In this document: piece by piece, positions 36,606-44,791 of the stretch
Position numbering within the stretch: position 1 is the stretch's first letter
How the letters are laid out: each line of letters begins with the position of its first letter
NCBI RefSeq assembly: GCF_006152115.1
Contig: NZ_VDFU01000027.1
Coordinates: 1 to 57,941 of the forward strand
Length of the DNA stretch: 57,941 nucleotides
Direction of reading: 5' to 3'
Source: Rubellimicrobium rubrum
GTDB lineage: Bacteria > Pseudomonadota > Alphaproteobacteria > Rhodobacterales > Rhodobacteraceae
The notes under the pieces: generated by a model
The model's database searches: none
The model's input: only the letters and a program-made list of their open reading frames with translations
Told to the model about the DNA's origin: nothing
Translations under genes and position numbers: made by a program

Positions 36606-36935
36606 ATGACCAAGCTCCTCCCCCTCCTCGCCGCTGCCCTTCTCGCGACCGCCGGTATGGCTTCGGCCAGCAACACCCTCGGGTTCAACGAGGTTCAGTC
36701 CTCGGGCACCCAGATCGAGTTGGGCACCGTGGTCGCCAACGGCGACGGAATCGTCGAGGTCTACGAGTACCAAAGGGCACAGCAGGGCCGTCTTCTCGGC
36801 GCTGATGCTGTCCGTGCGGGCGCCAACACGAACGTGCGGGTCCCGGTTGGTTCCACCACCGCCAACCGGTTCCTGGTAGTCCTGAAGGTCGATGGCAACG
36901 TCGTCGCCCAGCAGGTCGTGCGGACCGACAACTGA
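36606..36935 (+). CDS. Small secreted protein (possible DUF7282-like)
   Basis: A 109-residue protein. The signal peptide MTKLLPLLAAALLATAGMASA is followed by an approximately 88-residue mature domain that is beta-rich and cysteine-free (TLGFNEVQSSGTQIELGTVVANGDGIVEVYEY...LGADAVRAGANTNVRVPVG). The pattern of a short strand, an L-G-x-x-x-V-R-A-G turn and N-V-x-V-x-V resembles the DUF7282 domain of secreted proteins, tentatively. Its leader, start and signal peptide are strongly similar at the DNA level to those of the barrel gene at 35145, as though a shared expression/export module had been duplicated. It is divergent from HxlR and may share its control. Function unknown. Confidence 0.8.
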   Translation: MTKLLPLLAAALLATAGMASASNTLGFNEVQSSGTQIELGTVVANGDGIVEVYEYQRAQQGRLLGADAVRAGANTNVRVPVGSTTANRFLVVLKVDGNVVAQQVVRTDN

Positions 36936-36971
36936 TCGGAACGAAGGCTGCCGCAGCATGGGTTGCGCAAC

Positions 36972-36995
36972 GAGGCGCCGGGTAACCGGCGCCTC
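36972..36995 (+). terminator. Rho-independent-type terminator after the small secreted gene
   Basis: Perfect 10-bp GC-rich stem GAGGCGCCGG / CCGGCGCCTC with loop GTAA, followed by TTATGTTTG, 37 bp after the stop codon. Confidence 0.75.
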
Positions 36996-37055
36996 TTATG
37001 TTTGTCGTCAAGGATCAGGCACCTCGACGCACAACGTGGGACAAAGGAAAACTGC

Positions 37056-37481
37056 ATGAGCGCGATCTACAGCACCAAGGCCACCGTCGTGGGGGGACGC
37101 ACCGGGACGGTACGGACTGAGGACGGACTTCTGGACCTGCCGCTCGCCATCCCGCGCGAGATGGGCGGCAGGGGAGGGGCCACGAACCCCGAGCAACTCT
37201 TTGCTGCGGGCTACGCCGCCTGCTTCGAAAGCGCGGTGATCCACCACACGCGGAAGCAGGCCGAGAAGGTCAGGGACGAGGACATCGAGGTCACCGCCAC
37301 GGTCGGGCTGGCGTCGAACGGCCAAGGCGGTTTCGCTCTCACAGTCGAACTCGACGTGGCCATCCGAGGGCTGGACCAGGCCGCTGCCGAGGAGGTCGTG
37401 GAGGCCGCCCACGCCATCTGCCCCTACTCCAATGCCATTCGCGGCAACGTCAACGTGGCGACGACCGTAAGAGCGCTTTGA
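37056..37481 (+). CDS. ohr: Organic hydroperoxide resistance protein
   Basis: A 141-residue OsmC/Ohr-family thiol peroxidase, of normal length for Ohr. The catalytic peroxidatic Cys56 is in GYAACFESA and the resolving Cys122 in AICPYSNA; Arg20 and Glu46, which order the active site, are present. It detoxifies organic and fatty-acid hydroperoxides using lipoylated protein reductants. The ATG at 37056 follows AAAGGAAA. Most ohr genes are controlled by OhrR. Here the nearest regulator is the HxlR protein, but a terminator separates the small secreted gene from ohr, so separate control is possible. Confidence 0.94.
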   Translation: MSAIYSTKATVVGGRTGTVRTEDGLLDLPLAIPREMGGRGGATNPEQLFAAGYAACFESAVIHHTRKQAEKVRDEDIEVTATVGLASNGQGGFALTVELDVAIRGLDQAAAEEVVEAAHAICPYSNAIRGNVNVATTVRAL

Positions 37482-37500
37482 CTGAAGCGCCCCAAGACGG

Positions 37501-37525
37501 TGGAGATCACCATCGGTGATCTCCA
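37501..37525 (+). terminator. Hairpin after ohr
   Basis: Perfect 11-bp inverted repeat TGGAGATCACC / GGTGATCTCCA with a 3-nt loop, beginning 20 bp after the ohr stop. The sequence could also be remnant coding sequence of the following transporter fragment. Confidence 0.5.
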
Positions 37526-37529
37526 TCTG

Positions 37530-37772
37530 GGCAGCGCCTTCACCAACATCGTCCATCAACTCTCCGGCTAGGCTGGCATTGCGACCATGTTCTCCATCAT
37601 GGCCGTAGCCGGCTCTGGCTATGTGGTGGCCGGGGAAGAGGTCGGCCCGGCGATGGCGCAAGGCGCCCAATTGGCCTGCCTTGTCGGAAACTGGTTCGTC
37701 CTGCTCGCCTTGGTGGTGGCCTTGCTGATCCCCCGACGGTTCTGTCCAACCGCGCCGGTGCCAGCCCACTGA
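37530..37772 (+). pseudogene. MFS (DHA2-type) transporter C-terminal remnant
   Basis: The frame GSAFTNIVHQLSG, TAG, AGIATMFSIMAVAG and then NWFVLLALVVALLIPRR resembles the last two helices of drug:H+ antiporter-2 proteins (xASAxxNxxRQLGGSxGIAxxxxI...LxLxxALLxPRR). It contains an in-frame stop and lacks everything before it. The call rests on pattern only. Confidence 0.4.
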
Positions 37773-38104
37773 GGTGGGGTCGGGCGCCCGGAGATGGAGG
37801 TTCTACAGATGCGCCGCAACGAGGTCGAATGATGCCTCGCCGCTCTCCTGCCTGGGCGCGGCCTGCGTCGGACAACGGACTACGCGCCTCGAAACTCCTA
37901 CGGCCGTTAGCGTCAGCCGGCTGCCGCACAGGGCCAAGCCGGCCCCGACACCCAACTCACCCCCCCGAGGACCTCATGAGTAGGAGATGATCATTGGTCT
38001 GCATAGGGGGAACGGATGCGGCTCGCAGCCAGGGGCATAGCTCATGCCGTGCGTCGATCCAACGAGCCACACGAGCTTTGACGAAGGTCCGTCATGCACG
38101 GACG
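37773..38104. other. Intergenic region without recognisable gene
   Basis: No frame with motifs or a convincing ribosome-binding site is visible between the MFS remnant and the luciferase-like remnant. Confidence 0.45.
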
Positions 38105-38351
38105 GCCGAGCGTGGAAAGCTCCAGTTCCTGTTTCTGCCGGACGGTCCGATACACGTCAGCGACATGGAGGATGAAGCCCCACACTTCAACCTCGACATC
38201 ATGCCCACGCCTGCGGCCAGGGCCCGTGGCACAAGCCGCATCAGCCTGGCCGCAACCGGCTCCACCACGCTGCGAGAGCCCTACAATCTCACCCGGCAGT
38301 TCAAGACGCTGGGGGTCTTGCACGCGCGGGTGGGCTGGAACGCGGTCACCC
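38105..38351 (+). pseudogene. LLM flavin monooxygenase remnant (NtaA/SnaA/DszA type)
   Basis: The frame GKLQFLFLPDG... then RISLAATGSTTLREPYNLTRQFKTLGVL...RVGWNAVTP closely follows the N-terminal half of NtaA/SnaA/DszA-type luciferase-like monooxygenases (KFDxxFLADG...RIGLAATxSTTxxEPYxLARxFAxLDxLSxGRxGWNxVT). A segment between the two blocks is missing and no C-terminal half follows, so it is a degraded fragment. Confidence 0.65.
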
Positions 38352-38591
38352 CCAAGCTGAGAGGACCTCGCGGCAACCTATGGCAGGCGCGTTCCATCCA
38401 GTTCGGAACGCGTTGGCGGGACCCTCGTGAGAACTTTACTCGAGCTTTCGATGCTGCTAGCCGCCGGCTCAAGCATTCATTGCCTCCGGTCGCAGCCTAC
38501 CCGGTCAAAACAAGGATCTCTGGATCATTCAGGTCGCTCCCCTTTAAGGGCGGCGTGGTTGCGTAGGAGGCCTTATCCGAGGTCCTTCCCC

Positions 38592-39059
38592 ATGTCTCAT
38601 GATGACATCTATTCTGGCCTGAGGCAGCTCGGTGCCGCCATCAAGCTCCCCCAATGTCCCGAGGAGGCGGTCCTCGAGCGCGTGCTGAACCCGCAGAAGG
38701 GCGTGGCCTATGCGGTCCGCTTTGCGGCGCCCGAGTTCACGTCGCTTTGCCCGATGACCAGCCAGCCGGACTTTGCGCATCTGGTGATCGACTACGTGCC
38801 GGGCGAATGGCTGGTGGATAGCAAGTCGCTCAAGCTCTTCCTGGGGAGCTTCCGCAACCACGGCGCCTTCCACGAGGACTGCACGGTCACCATAGCCCGA
38901 CGGCTCGTGGACCTGCTCGCGCCCCGGTGGTTGCGCATCGGCGGCTACTGGTATCCGCGCGGCGGCATCCCCATCGACGTTTTCTACCAGACCGGCCCAG
39001 TGCCCGAAGGAGTTTGGATTCCCGACCAGGGCGTCCCGCCCTATCGCGGGCGGGGCTGA
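38592..39059 (+). CDS. queF: NADPH-dependent 7-cyano-7-deazaguanine (preQ0) reductase
   Basis: A 155-residue single-domain (type I) QueF of the tunnelling fold, which reduces preQ0 to preQ1 in queuosine tRNA biosynthesis. The catalytic Cys53 (EFTSLCPMT) and Asp60 ([14 protein letters not shown]) are in place, and the QueF signature [22 protein letters not shown] supplies NADPH and substrate contacts, with Glu95 and His94. Length and motifs are intact. The gene sits alone among decayed sequence; no other que gene is adjacent and I do not see a clear preQ1 riboswitch upstream. The upstream frame extension lacks support. Confidence 0.95.
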   Translation: MSHDDIYSGLRQLGAAIKLPQCPEEAVLERVLNPQKGVAYAVRFAAPEFTSLCPMTSQPDFAHLVIDYVPGEWLVDSKSLKLFLGSFRNHGAFHEDCTVTIARRLVDLLAPRWLRIGGYWYPRGGIPIDVFYQTGPVPEGVWIPDQGVPPYRGRG

Positions 39060-39329
39060 GCCCATGTTCATGCCCCGAACCGAGCGCCACCACGCGGCTC
39101 GGCGGCTCGAGTGCTACATCTATTTCCCACTCTTCTGCGGCTGCATCCCATTCGTTCGTTCCGACCAGACAGTTTGAAGCTTTACCAAGAGCAAATAGGC
39201 TGGAATGGGCGCTCCTACGGTCCTTCTTGGCCGCCCTGGGCCAAGTGGGTCGGCGCGACGCAGCGGACCTTGAGCCGGCTCGTGAGGGAGTTCACGGCCT
39301 CGCTTGAGGTCGGCCAGTTCACCCCGTGC

Positions 39330-39764
39330 GCGAGAAGGCTTGATCCGACCGCGGCGGCCCTCGGCCTCGTTGATAACGCCAAGGTCAAGGAAGTGCCGGC
39401 CAAGACCCTGAACCTGAAGGTGCGGGGGCGCTCGCATCAGCTGTTCGGGATCCTAAAGATCGCGGCCTTTGTCATGGTGGGCAGCCTGAGGCTGCCCGTC
39501 CTCGCTGACTTGCGGCCACCGAAGCCGAGCATCCAAATCGAATTCGTCGCGTCGGATGCAACCCAGAACCTGCTTGGCCGGGCCGCTGACATCGCCATTT
39601 GCATAGCGGATCCGACGCAGTACGCGCTGATCGCCCGCAAGGTTAGGGACACGCCGATGGGCCTGTTCGCGACGCGCGGCTACTTCGACCGGCGTGGTCG
39701 CGTCTTCTCGCGAAAGGACCTCGGCGGGCATGAGCCGTCGGGTTCGATCGAGGTGATCTCCTGA
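39330..39764 (+). pseudogene. LysR regulator effector-domain remnant
   Basis: The frame KVRGRSHQL...LPVLADLRPPKPSIQIEFVASDATQNLLGRAADIAICIADPTQ...LIARKVRDTPMGLFATRGYFDRRGR...DLGGHE follows the LysR substrate-binding domain. Key spacing is altered, the DNA-binding domain upstream is unrecognisable and the C-terminal third is missing. Confidence 0.65.
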
Positions 39765-39928
39765 TCCGAGGCTTCGGCGCGCACGGCGTCCACCTCACAC
39801 GGAAGGATTTCGCCCTTTGCCCGAATAGTGCCATGCGGACTTGTAACCTCCTGCTGGCCGGCACCGGCTGGCCCGCAACCTCTTGGCAGTGCTGCCGCCG
39901 GTTCCTGTCGTAGTCGCGTGGGCCTCAG

Positions 39929-40330
39929 TCAGTCCCCTGTCTGGGACATCAGTTGCGCCTGGATCGCTGTCTTGTCGATGACCGACCATACCTGCATAAT
40001 TCGGCCAGCCTGGATCTGATAAAAGACGTTCTCAGCAAAGGAGACGCGCCGTCCATTCACGGTGAGGCCGAACAGCACCCCTTTGGGAGTGCAGTCGAAG
40101 TTCAGGCGGCTCGCGACATAGGAGGAGTCAGAGATCAGCAGGACGATGTTGAAGTGGAGGTCCGGGATGGCCTCGAAGTCACCTTCCAGCATCTCGCGAT
40201 AACCCGACAGTCCGATCCGCTGGCCGTTAAACCGAACATCGTCGTGCACGAACCGTCCCAGGTCCGACCAGTCCTGCGCGTTCAGACAAGCGATGTAGCC
40301 TCGGTAGATCTCTGGGAGGTCGTCGTCCAC
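39929..40330 (-). CDS. SnoaL-like (NTF2-fold) protein
   Basis: About 133 residues with the SnoaL/ester cyclase pattern: YRGYIACLNAQDWSDLGRFVHDDVRFNGQRIGLSGYREMLEGDFEAIPDLHFNIVLLISDSSYVASRLNFDCTPKGVLFG, then VSFAENVFYQIQAGRIMQVWSVIDK. The family forms a cone-shaped alpha+beta fold used by polyketide cyclases, isomerases and uncharacterised proteins; no specific substrate can be inferred. The GTG at 40330 has GAGG six bases upstream and begins where family members usually start. A GTG at 40381 would add 17 residues. It stands alone, flanked by decayed regions on both sides. Confidence 0.8.
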   Translation of the reverse strand: MDDDLPEIYRGYIACLNAQDWSDLGRFVHDDVRFNGQRIGLSGYREMLEGDFEAIPDLHFNIVLLISDSSYVASRLNFDCTPKGVLFGLTVNGRRVSFAENVFYQIQAGRIMQVWSVIDKTAIQAQLMSQTGD

Positions 40331-41018
40331 GCAGATCCTCTTTTGCTGTTCCTCGCCTTGCTGCCAAGTCAGTGGTGCCACTCTTCAGGCAAGCTTGGCA
40401 GCACGCGCGCTGGCCACTTGCAGCCAAGCCGCTTGAGCGGTGCCCTGGGGCGATCAGGTCTTGGACCTGGATGAGGCCCTGCCTGACACGTTGGATTCAG
40501 GGGAGTGGAGCAAACTCAAGGCGCGATCGAGCGGGTCAGCTCCACGGTCACTTTCGCCTAGACCCTGGGCATGTCGTCGAGCGTTTCGGCAGGCAAGGCG
40601 AGTAGCTCCTGCGAGGATATCACATAGAGCTTCTCGCAATCGCCGAAGATCTCGTTGCGCTCGGACTGGGAGCCTTGTCCTTCAAGCGCGACGCCCCGCG
40701 GATTCGACCTGTCGGAGGTCTGCCGAGCTTGACGGCTTTTCAGTTTCGGACGTTTCAGAGCCACCTTGCAGACACTTGTCAGCGCAGCCCGTCTGCTTCC
40801 TGGAATATGCCTTTCTGCAGCGAGTGTAAGGCATTGCGCGGCTCTGCCTGGATTTACTGACAAGGCGTCGCACCTCCTTGCCACTCTGCCGCGTGATGCG
40901 CATCTTAGCGAGCGACGGGGGTCCGGGCCCCTCTGGCGGCGGCTCATGGCCCCGCGATGTCGGACCTTCCTTCGGCGCCGCCGGAGGTCGCGGCGCCCCA
41001 TTCGAGGGAGACGCCGAC
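40331..41018. other. Region upstream of cydAB without recognisable gene
   Basis: Frames on both strands lack motifs. The right part must hold the cydAB promoter. I see no convincing FNR box or other operator by eye. Confidence 0.45.
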
Positions 41019-42365
41019 GTGTTGGACGATCCAGTCCTTCTGGCCCGCATGCAGTTCGCGGCCAATATCACATTCCACATCCTTTTCCCCACCATCACCA
41101 TCGCGCTGGGATGGATGCTCCTGTTCATGAAGCTGCGCTTCACCTGGACGCGTGACGGCGCCTGGATGGAGCTTTACCGCTTCTGGGTGAAAGTCTTCGC
41201 GCTGACCTTCTCCTTGGGCGTCGTGTCCGGCATCGTGATGAGCTTCCAGTTCGGCACCAACTGGCCGGGCTTCATGAACACGGTGGGCAACATCGCCGGG
41301 CCTCTCCTGGCCTACGAGATCATGACCGCCTTCTTTCTCGAGGCGGTGTTCATCGGCGTCATGCTGTTCGGCCACGGACGGGTGCCGGCTTGGGCACATA
41401 CCATCGCCACGGCGCTGGTGGCGATCGGCACGACCATCTCGGCCTTCTGGATCATGGTCCTGTCCTCGTGGATGCACACGCCCGCCGACTTCGAGATGCG
41501 CGACGGCGTGGCGCATGCGACCGACTGGGGGGCCATCATCTTCAATCCCTCGATGCCCGTGCGTCTGGCGCACATGCTTCTCGCCTCGGGCCTGACGGCG
41601 GCCTTCCTTGTGGCGGGCTTCTCGGCTTGGCGAGGGCTGCGCGGTGACCGCGCGCCTTCGGTGGCGAAGGGCCTGCGCCTGGGCGTCGTGACGGCGGCCC
41701 TGCTGATCCCGGTTCAGATCTTCGTGGGCGACCTCCATGGGCTCAACACGCTCGAGCACCAGCCGGCCAAGGTCGCGGCCATCGAGGCCAACTGGGAAAC
41801 GAGGCCCAATGTCCCATTGGTGCTCTTTGCACTGCCTGACGAGGAGGCGAGGGAGAACCGCTTGGAGATCGGGATCCCGAACGGAGCCTCGCTCATCCTC
41901 AAGCACCATGCCGACGGTGTCGTGCCGGGGCTCAACGACTTTGAAGGCGAGCACCCGCCCGTTGCCCCAGTGTTCTGGTCCTTCCGCGTCATGGTGGGTG
42001 TGGGAATGCTCATGCTTCTTGTTTCCTGGGCCGCCGCCTGGCGGCTCTGGCGGCGCGGTGAGCCTGGGGTCTGGATCAGCTGCGCGCTCGTGGGGATGAC
42101 CTTCTCGGGCTGGGTCGCCACCATTTCGGGTTGGTACGTCACCGAGATCGGTCGTCAGCCGTGGCTGGTCTATGGCGTGCTCACCACGCATGAGGCCGCG
42201 TCCGAGGTGCCGGCATCAATGATCGCCACGACCTTCCTGGGCTACATGGCGGTCTACGCCTTCCTGCTCGCGGCTTATGTGGGCACGCTTTACTACCTTG
42301 CCGGGAAAGGCCGGAAGGCGGACGTCACCGTTGAAGGGCCGGGCGCCGTGCCCGCCCGCGCCTGA
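41019..42365 (+). CDS. cydA: Cytochrome bd (cyanide-insensitive type) quinol oxidase subunit I
   Basis: A 448-residue membrane subunit of bd oxidase. MQFAANITFHILFPTITIALGW carries the first haem-ligand His20. The helix with SSWMHTPADFEMR, the quinol-binding region and GWYVTEIGRQPWLVYGVLTTHEAAS are all typical. The short Q-loop and overall length fit the CioA subgroup found in Alphaproteobacteria rather than the long E. coli CydA. The GTG at 41019 has GAGGGAG eight bases upstream; a TTG follows directly. It oxidises quinol with O2 at high affinity, supporting microaerobic or cyanide/NO-stressed respiration. cydB follows 10 bp later. Confidence 0.94.
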   Translation: MLDDPVLLARMQFAANITFHILFPTITIALGWMLLFMKLRFTWTRDGAWMELYRFWVKVFALTFSLGVVSGIVMSFQFGTNWPGFMNTVGNIAGPLLAYEIMTAFFLEAVFIGVMLFGHGRVPAWAHTIATALVAIGTTISAFWIMVLSSWMHTPADFEMRDGVAHATDWGAIIFNPSMPVRLAHMLLASGLTAAFLVAGFSAWRGLRGDRAPSVAKGLRLGVVTAALLIPVQIFVGDLHGLNTLEHQPAKVAAIEANWETRPNVPLVLFALPDEEARENRLEIGIPNGASLILKHHADGVVPGLNDFEGEHPPVAPVFWSFRVMVGVGMLMLLVSWAAAWRLWRRGEPGVWISCALVGMTFSGWVATISGWYVTEIGRQPWLVYGVLTTHEAASEVPASMIATTFLGYMAVYAFLLAAYVGTLYYLAGKGRKADVTVEGPGAVPARA

Positions 42366-42375
42366 GGAGGGCAGC

Positions 42376-43389
42376 ATGGAGCTTCTGGGACTTCCGCCCG
42401 CGACGTGGCTGCCGGTGGTGTTCGCGGGCCTGATGGGGGTCGCCATCCTCCTCTATGTCATCCTCGACGGCTATGACCTGGGGGTTGGGATGCTCCTTGG
42501 CGGAGCCCAGGATGAGGGAGAGCGCGACACCATGATCGCCTCCATTGGGCCATTCTGGGACGCCAACGAGACTTGGCTCGTGCTTGCCACCGGCCTCCTC
42601 TTGGTGGCTTTCCCGATGGCTCACGGGGTGATCCTGGGCGAGCTCTACCTGCCCGTGATGCTCATGCTCGTGGGGCTGATCCTGCGTGGAGTGGCCTTCA
42701 AGTTCCGGACCAAGATGACGCCGGGATCCAAGCTGTTGTGGGATCGGGCCTTCCTTGGAGGAAGCATGCTGGCGGCGCTGGCGCAGGGTTGGATGCTTGG
42801 GTCGTATGTGCTGGGCTTTCAGGACAGCTGGGCCGCGCATCTCTTCGCGGCTATCACCGCCCTCGGTCTCGCGGTGGCCTATGCCTTCATTGGCGCCTGC
42901 TGGCTGGTGATGAAGGCAGAGGGTGACCTCCAGCGCCGGGCGGCGCATTGGGCCCGGGCGATGCTGGCCTTCGCGGCTCTGGGTCTCGTGGCCGTGTCGG
43001 TCGCGACGCCGCTCGTGTCACCGCCTATTTTCGAGAAGTGGTTCTCCCTGCCGAACTTCATGCTCCTTGCGCCTATCCCGCTGGTGACGGCGGTGACACT
43101 GGTGGCGCTGTGGGTGGCCCTGGGGCGTTACCCGCGTCCAGGCGACCGCTGGAACTGGGTGCCATTTGCCGGGGCGGTGGCAGTCTTCGCCTTGGCCTTC
43201 CAAGGGCTCGCCTTCTCATTCTATCCGTATGTCGTGCCGGGAAGTCTCACGATCTGGGACGCTGCGGCAGCGCCCGAGAGCCTTGGGGTGATCCTGGCCG
43301 GAAGCGTCTTCGTCCTGCCGATGATCGTGGCCTACACGGCTTTCAGCTATTGGGTTTTCCGCGGCAAGGCGGGAGAGCTGCGCTACTAG
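42376..43389 (+). CDS. cydB: Cytochrome bd (cyanide-insensitive type) quinol oxidase subunit II
   Basis: A 337-residue CydB/CioB. The start MELLGLPPATWLPVVFAGLMGVAILLYVILDGYDLGVGML has the conserved DGYDLG. Further on are GPFWDANETWLVL, ELYLPVMLMLVGLILRGVAFKFR and the closing FPYVVPGSLTIWDAAAAPESLG region, here FYPYVVPGSLTIWDAAAAPESL, seen in all family members. Eight to nine transmembrane helices are apparent. The ATG has GAGGAGG five bases upstream. There is no small cydX-like subunit obvious downstream; the next bases lead into a hairpin. Confidence 0.95.
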   Translation: MELLGLPPATWLPVVFAGLMGVAILLYVILDGYDLGVGMLLGGAQDEGERDTMIASIGPFWDANETWLVLATGLLLVAFPMAHGVILGELYLPVMLMLVGLILRGVAFKFRTKMTPGSKLLWDRAFLGGSMLAALAQGWMLGSYVLGFQDSWAAHLFAAITALGLAVAYAFIGACWLVMKAEGDLQRRAAHWARAMLAFAALGLVAVSVATPLVSPPIFEKWFSLPNFMLLAPIPLVTAVTLVALWVALGRYPRPGDRWNWVPFAGAVAVFALAFQGLAFSFYPYVVPGSLTIWDAAAAPESLGVILAGSVFVLPMIVAYTAFSYWVFRGKAGELRY

Positions 43390-43437
43390 TGAGATGCGAA
43401 TGGCTGGGTTGTTGATCCCTGCCGGACGACCTGTTTG

Positions 43438-43459
43438 GCCGGGCAGAGGTGCGCCCGGC
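43438..43459 (+). terminator. Hairpin after cydB
   Basis: Perfect 7-bp stem GCCGGGC / GCCCGGC with an 8-nt loop, 48 bp beyond the cydB stop. No U-tract, so moderate support. Confidence 0.45.
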
Positions 43460-44045
43460 ATCGGGTCGGAGCTCAAGTGTTTGCATGCAATGCGGGCTGT
43501 TGGGCTTCGACACGAAAGCGCGCAATCGGATCACAGGGACGAGCGGCCCCGTTCAGCGCTTCGGGCCTACGCGGACCAAGCTCGCCTCGCCCGAAACCTT
43601 GCATAGACCCCGGACCAAACTCGGGGTCAGGGCCATATGCCCGAAACGGTGCCGTCGGATTGGACTTGGGTGATGGGGGAACGACCGCTGCCCAGTCGGC
43701 AGCTGATCGAGCAGACTTTTCGCCCTAATCCGGGTGCAGCTCCGGCTATAAGACTCAACTGTGCCTTGTGCACCTTGGCAACGGGATTCCTCTGGAGCCG
43801 GTTCGACAAGGTCCAGACGACCCGTTCAAGGAATGCCTGCTTTCCTTTGCCTTCGACGTCCATCTGCAAGGCGGGGAAGGAGCAGGGAGAACAGCTCGAC
43901 TTGAGAGCTGATGCCGCAGCGACTGTAGAGCTGTTCTCGAAAGACCTCCATGGTCTGGGCCGCAACATCAAGCCTCGGGGGCGATCGAGGCCGTTGAATC
44001 GCTCCGCAGAATCGGAGAAGTGACCTCGGCCTGACGAGTCGACAG
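43460..44045. other. Intergenic region without recognisable gene
   Basis: No frame with a known motif is present between cydB and the ABC ATPase fragment. Confidence 0.45.
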
Positions 44046-44235
44046 ATGAATCCCATGGTCAAGCGCTACGAGTCGACGACGGCCATCCATGGCGTGGCGC
44101 TCGACATCGGCGGCAAGGAGTTTCTTACGTTTCTTGGGCCGTCTGGCTGCGGGAAGACCACTCTGCTCAGGATGATCGCTGGCTTTGGGAATGTGACCGA
44201 AGGGCAGAACCTACTGTCTGGCGAGGACACTTCAG
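44046..44235 (+). pseudogene. PotA-like ABC ATPase, N-terminal fragment
   Basis: About 60 codons encode the start of a spermidine/putrescine-type ABC ATPase: [17 protein letters not shown]...[22 protein letters not shown]...TEGQ, including an intact Walker A. The sequence then jumps without a gap into the tail of an unrelated flavoprotein at about 44240, so this marks a deletion junction. Without Walker B or the signature motif it cannot function. Confidence 0.85.
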
Positions 44236-44239
44236 GCAG

Positions 44240-44778
44240 ATGCCGACGGGCGGCCGCGTGATGCTTTACGACGACGCCCATTTCTACATGGGCTCGGTGA
44301 TTGCGGAGGTGCTGGTCCCGCGAGACTGCACGGTGGAGTTCGTGACGTGCTCTGCCATCGTCGCGGACTGGACGCGCAACACACTGGAGCAGGCAACGAT
44401 CCAGCGCCGCCTGCTGGAGATCGGCCTGACGCTCCACCTATGCAAGGCCCCACTCTCGATCGGCAGGGTCGGAGCGACGCTGGCCTGCACGAACACCGGG
44501 GCCGATGACGTCCTGCCCGCCGATGCCGTGGTCATGGTCACGTCGCGGCTCCCCAGGGACGGCCTCTATCTGGCGGTCCGCACGCTCAACTGGCAGGGAG
44601 CAGCATCCAAAGCGTATAGCTCAACGGGGGTGCCGTGGCACCCGCGCCCACCGCCCGGGCCATCTACGCGGGCCGTCGCTACGCCGAGGAGCTCGACGAG
44701 CCGGATCGTGCCGACGCCTAATCGTTCCGACGAGAGATCGCTGAACTGCTGCCTCACGCGCGCTTCACCCCGGCCTGA
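44240..44778 (+). pseudogene. TMADH/DgcA-type flavoprotein, C-terminal fragment
   Basis: The frame [22 protein letters not shown]...VTCSAIVADWTRNTLEQATIQRRLLEIGLTLH...LPADAVVMVTSRLPRDGLY matches the C-terminal FAD/ADP-binding part of trimethylamine dehydrogenase/dimethylglycine demethylase-type proteins. It then shifts frame to RAIYAGRRYAEELDEPD and RREIAELLPHARFTPA, with an internal TAG. All of the N-terminal FMN barrel is missing. Confidence 0.75.
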
Positions 44779-44791
44779 CACGGAGGTTTCC

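Noticed and set aside
38541-38591. preQ1 riboswitch before queF
   Set aside because: No small pseudoknot pattern (short GC stem plus A-rich tail pairing) could be found by eye in the leader.
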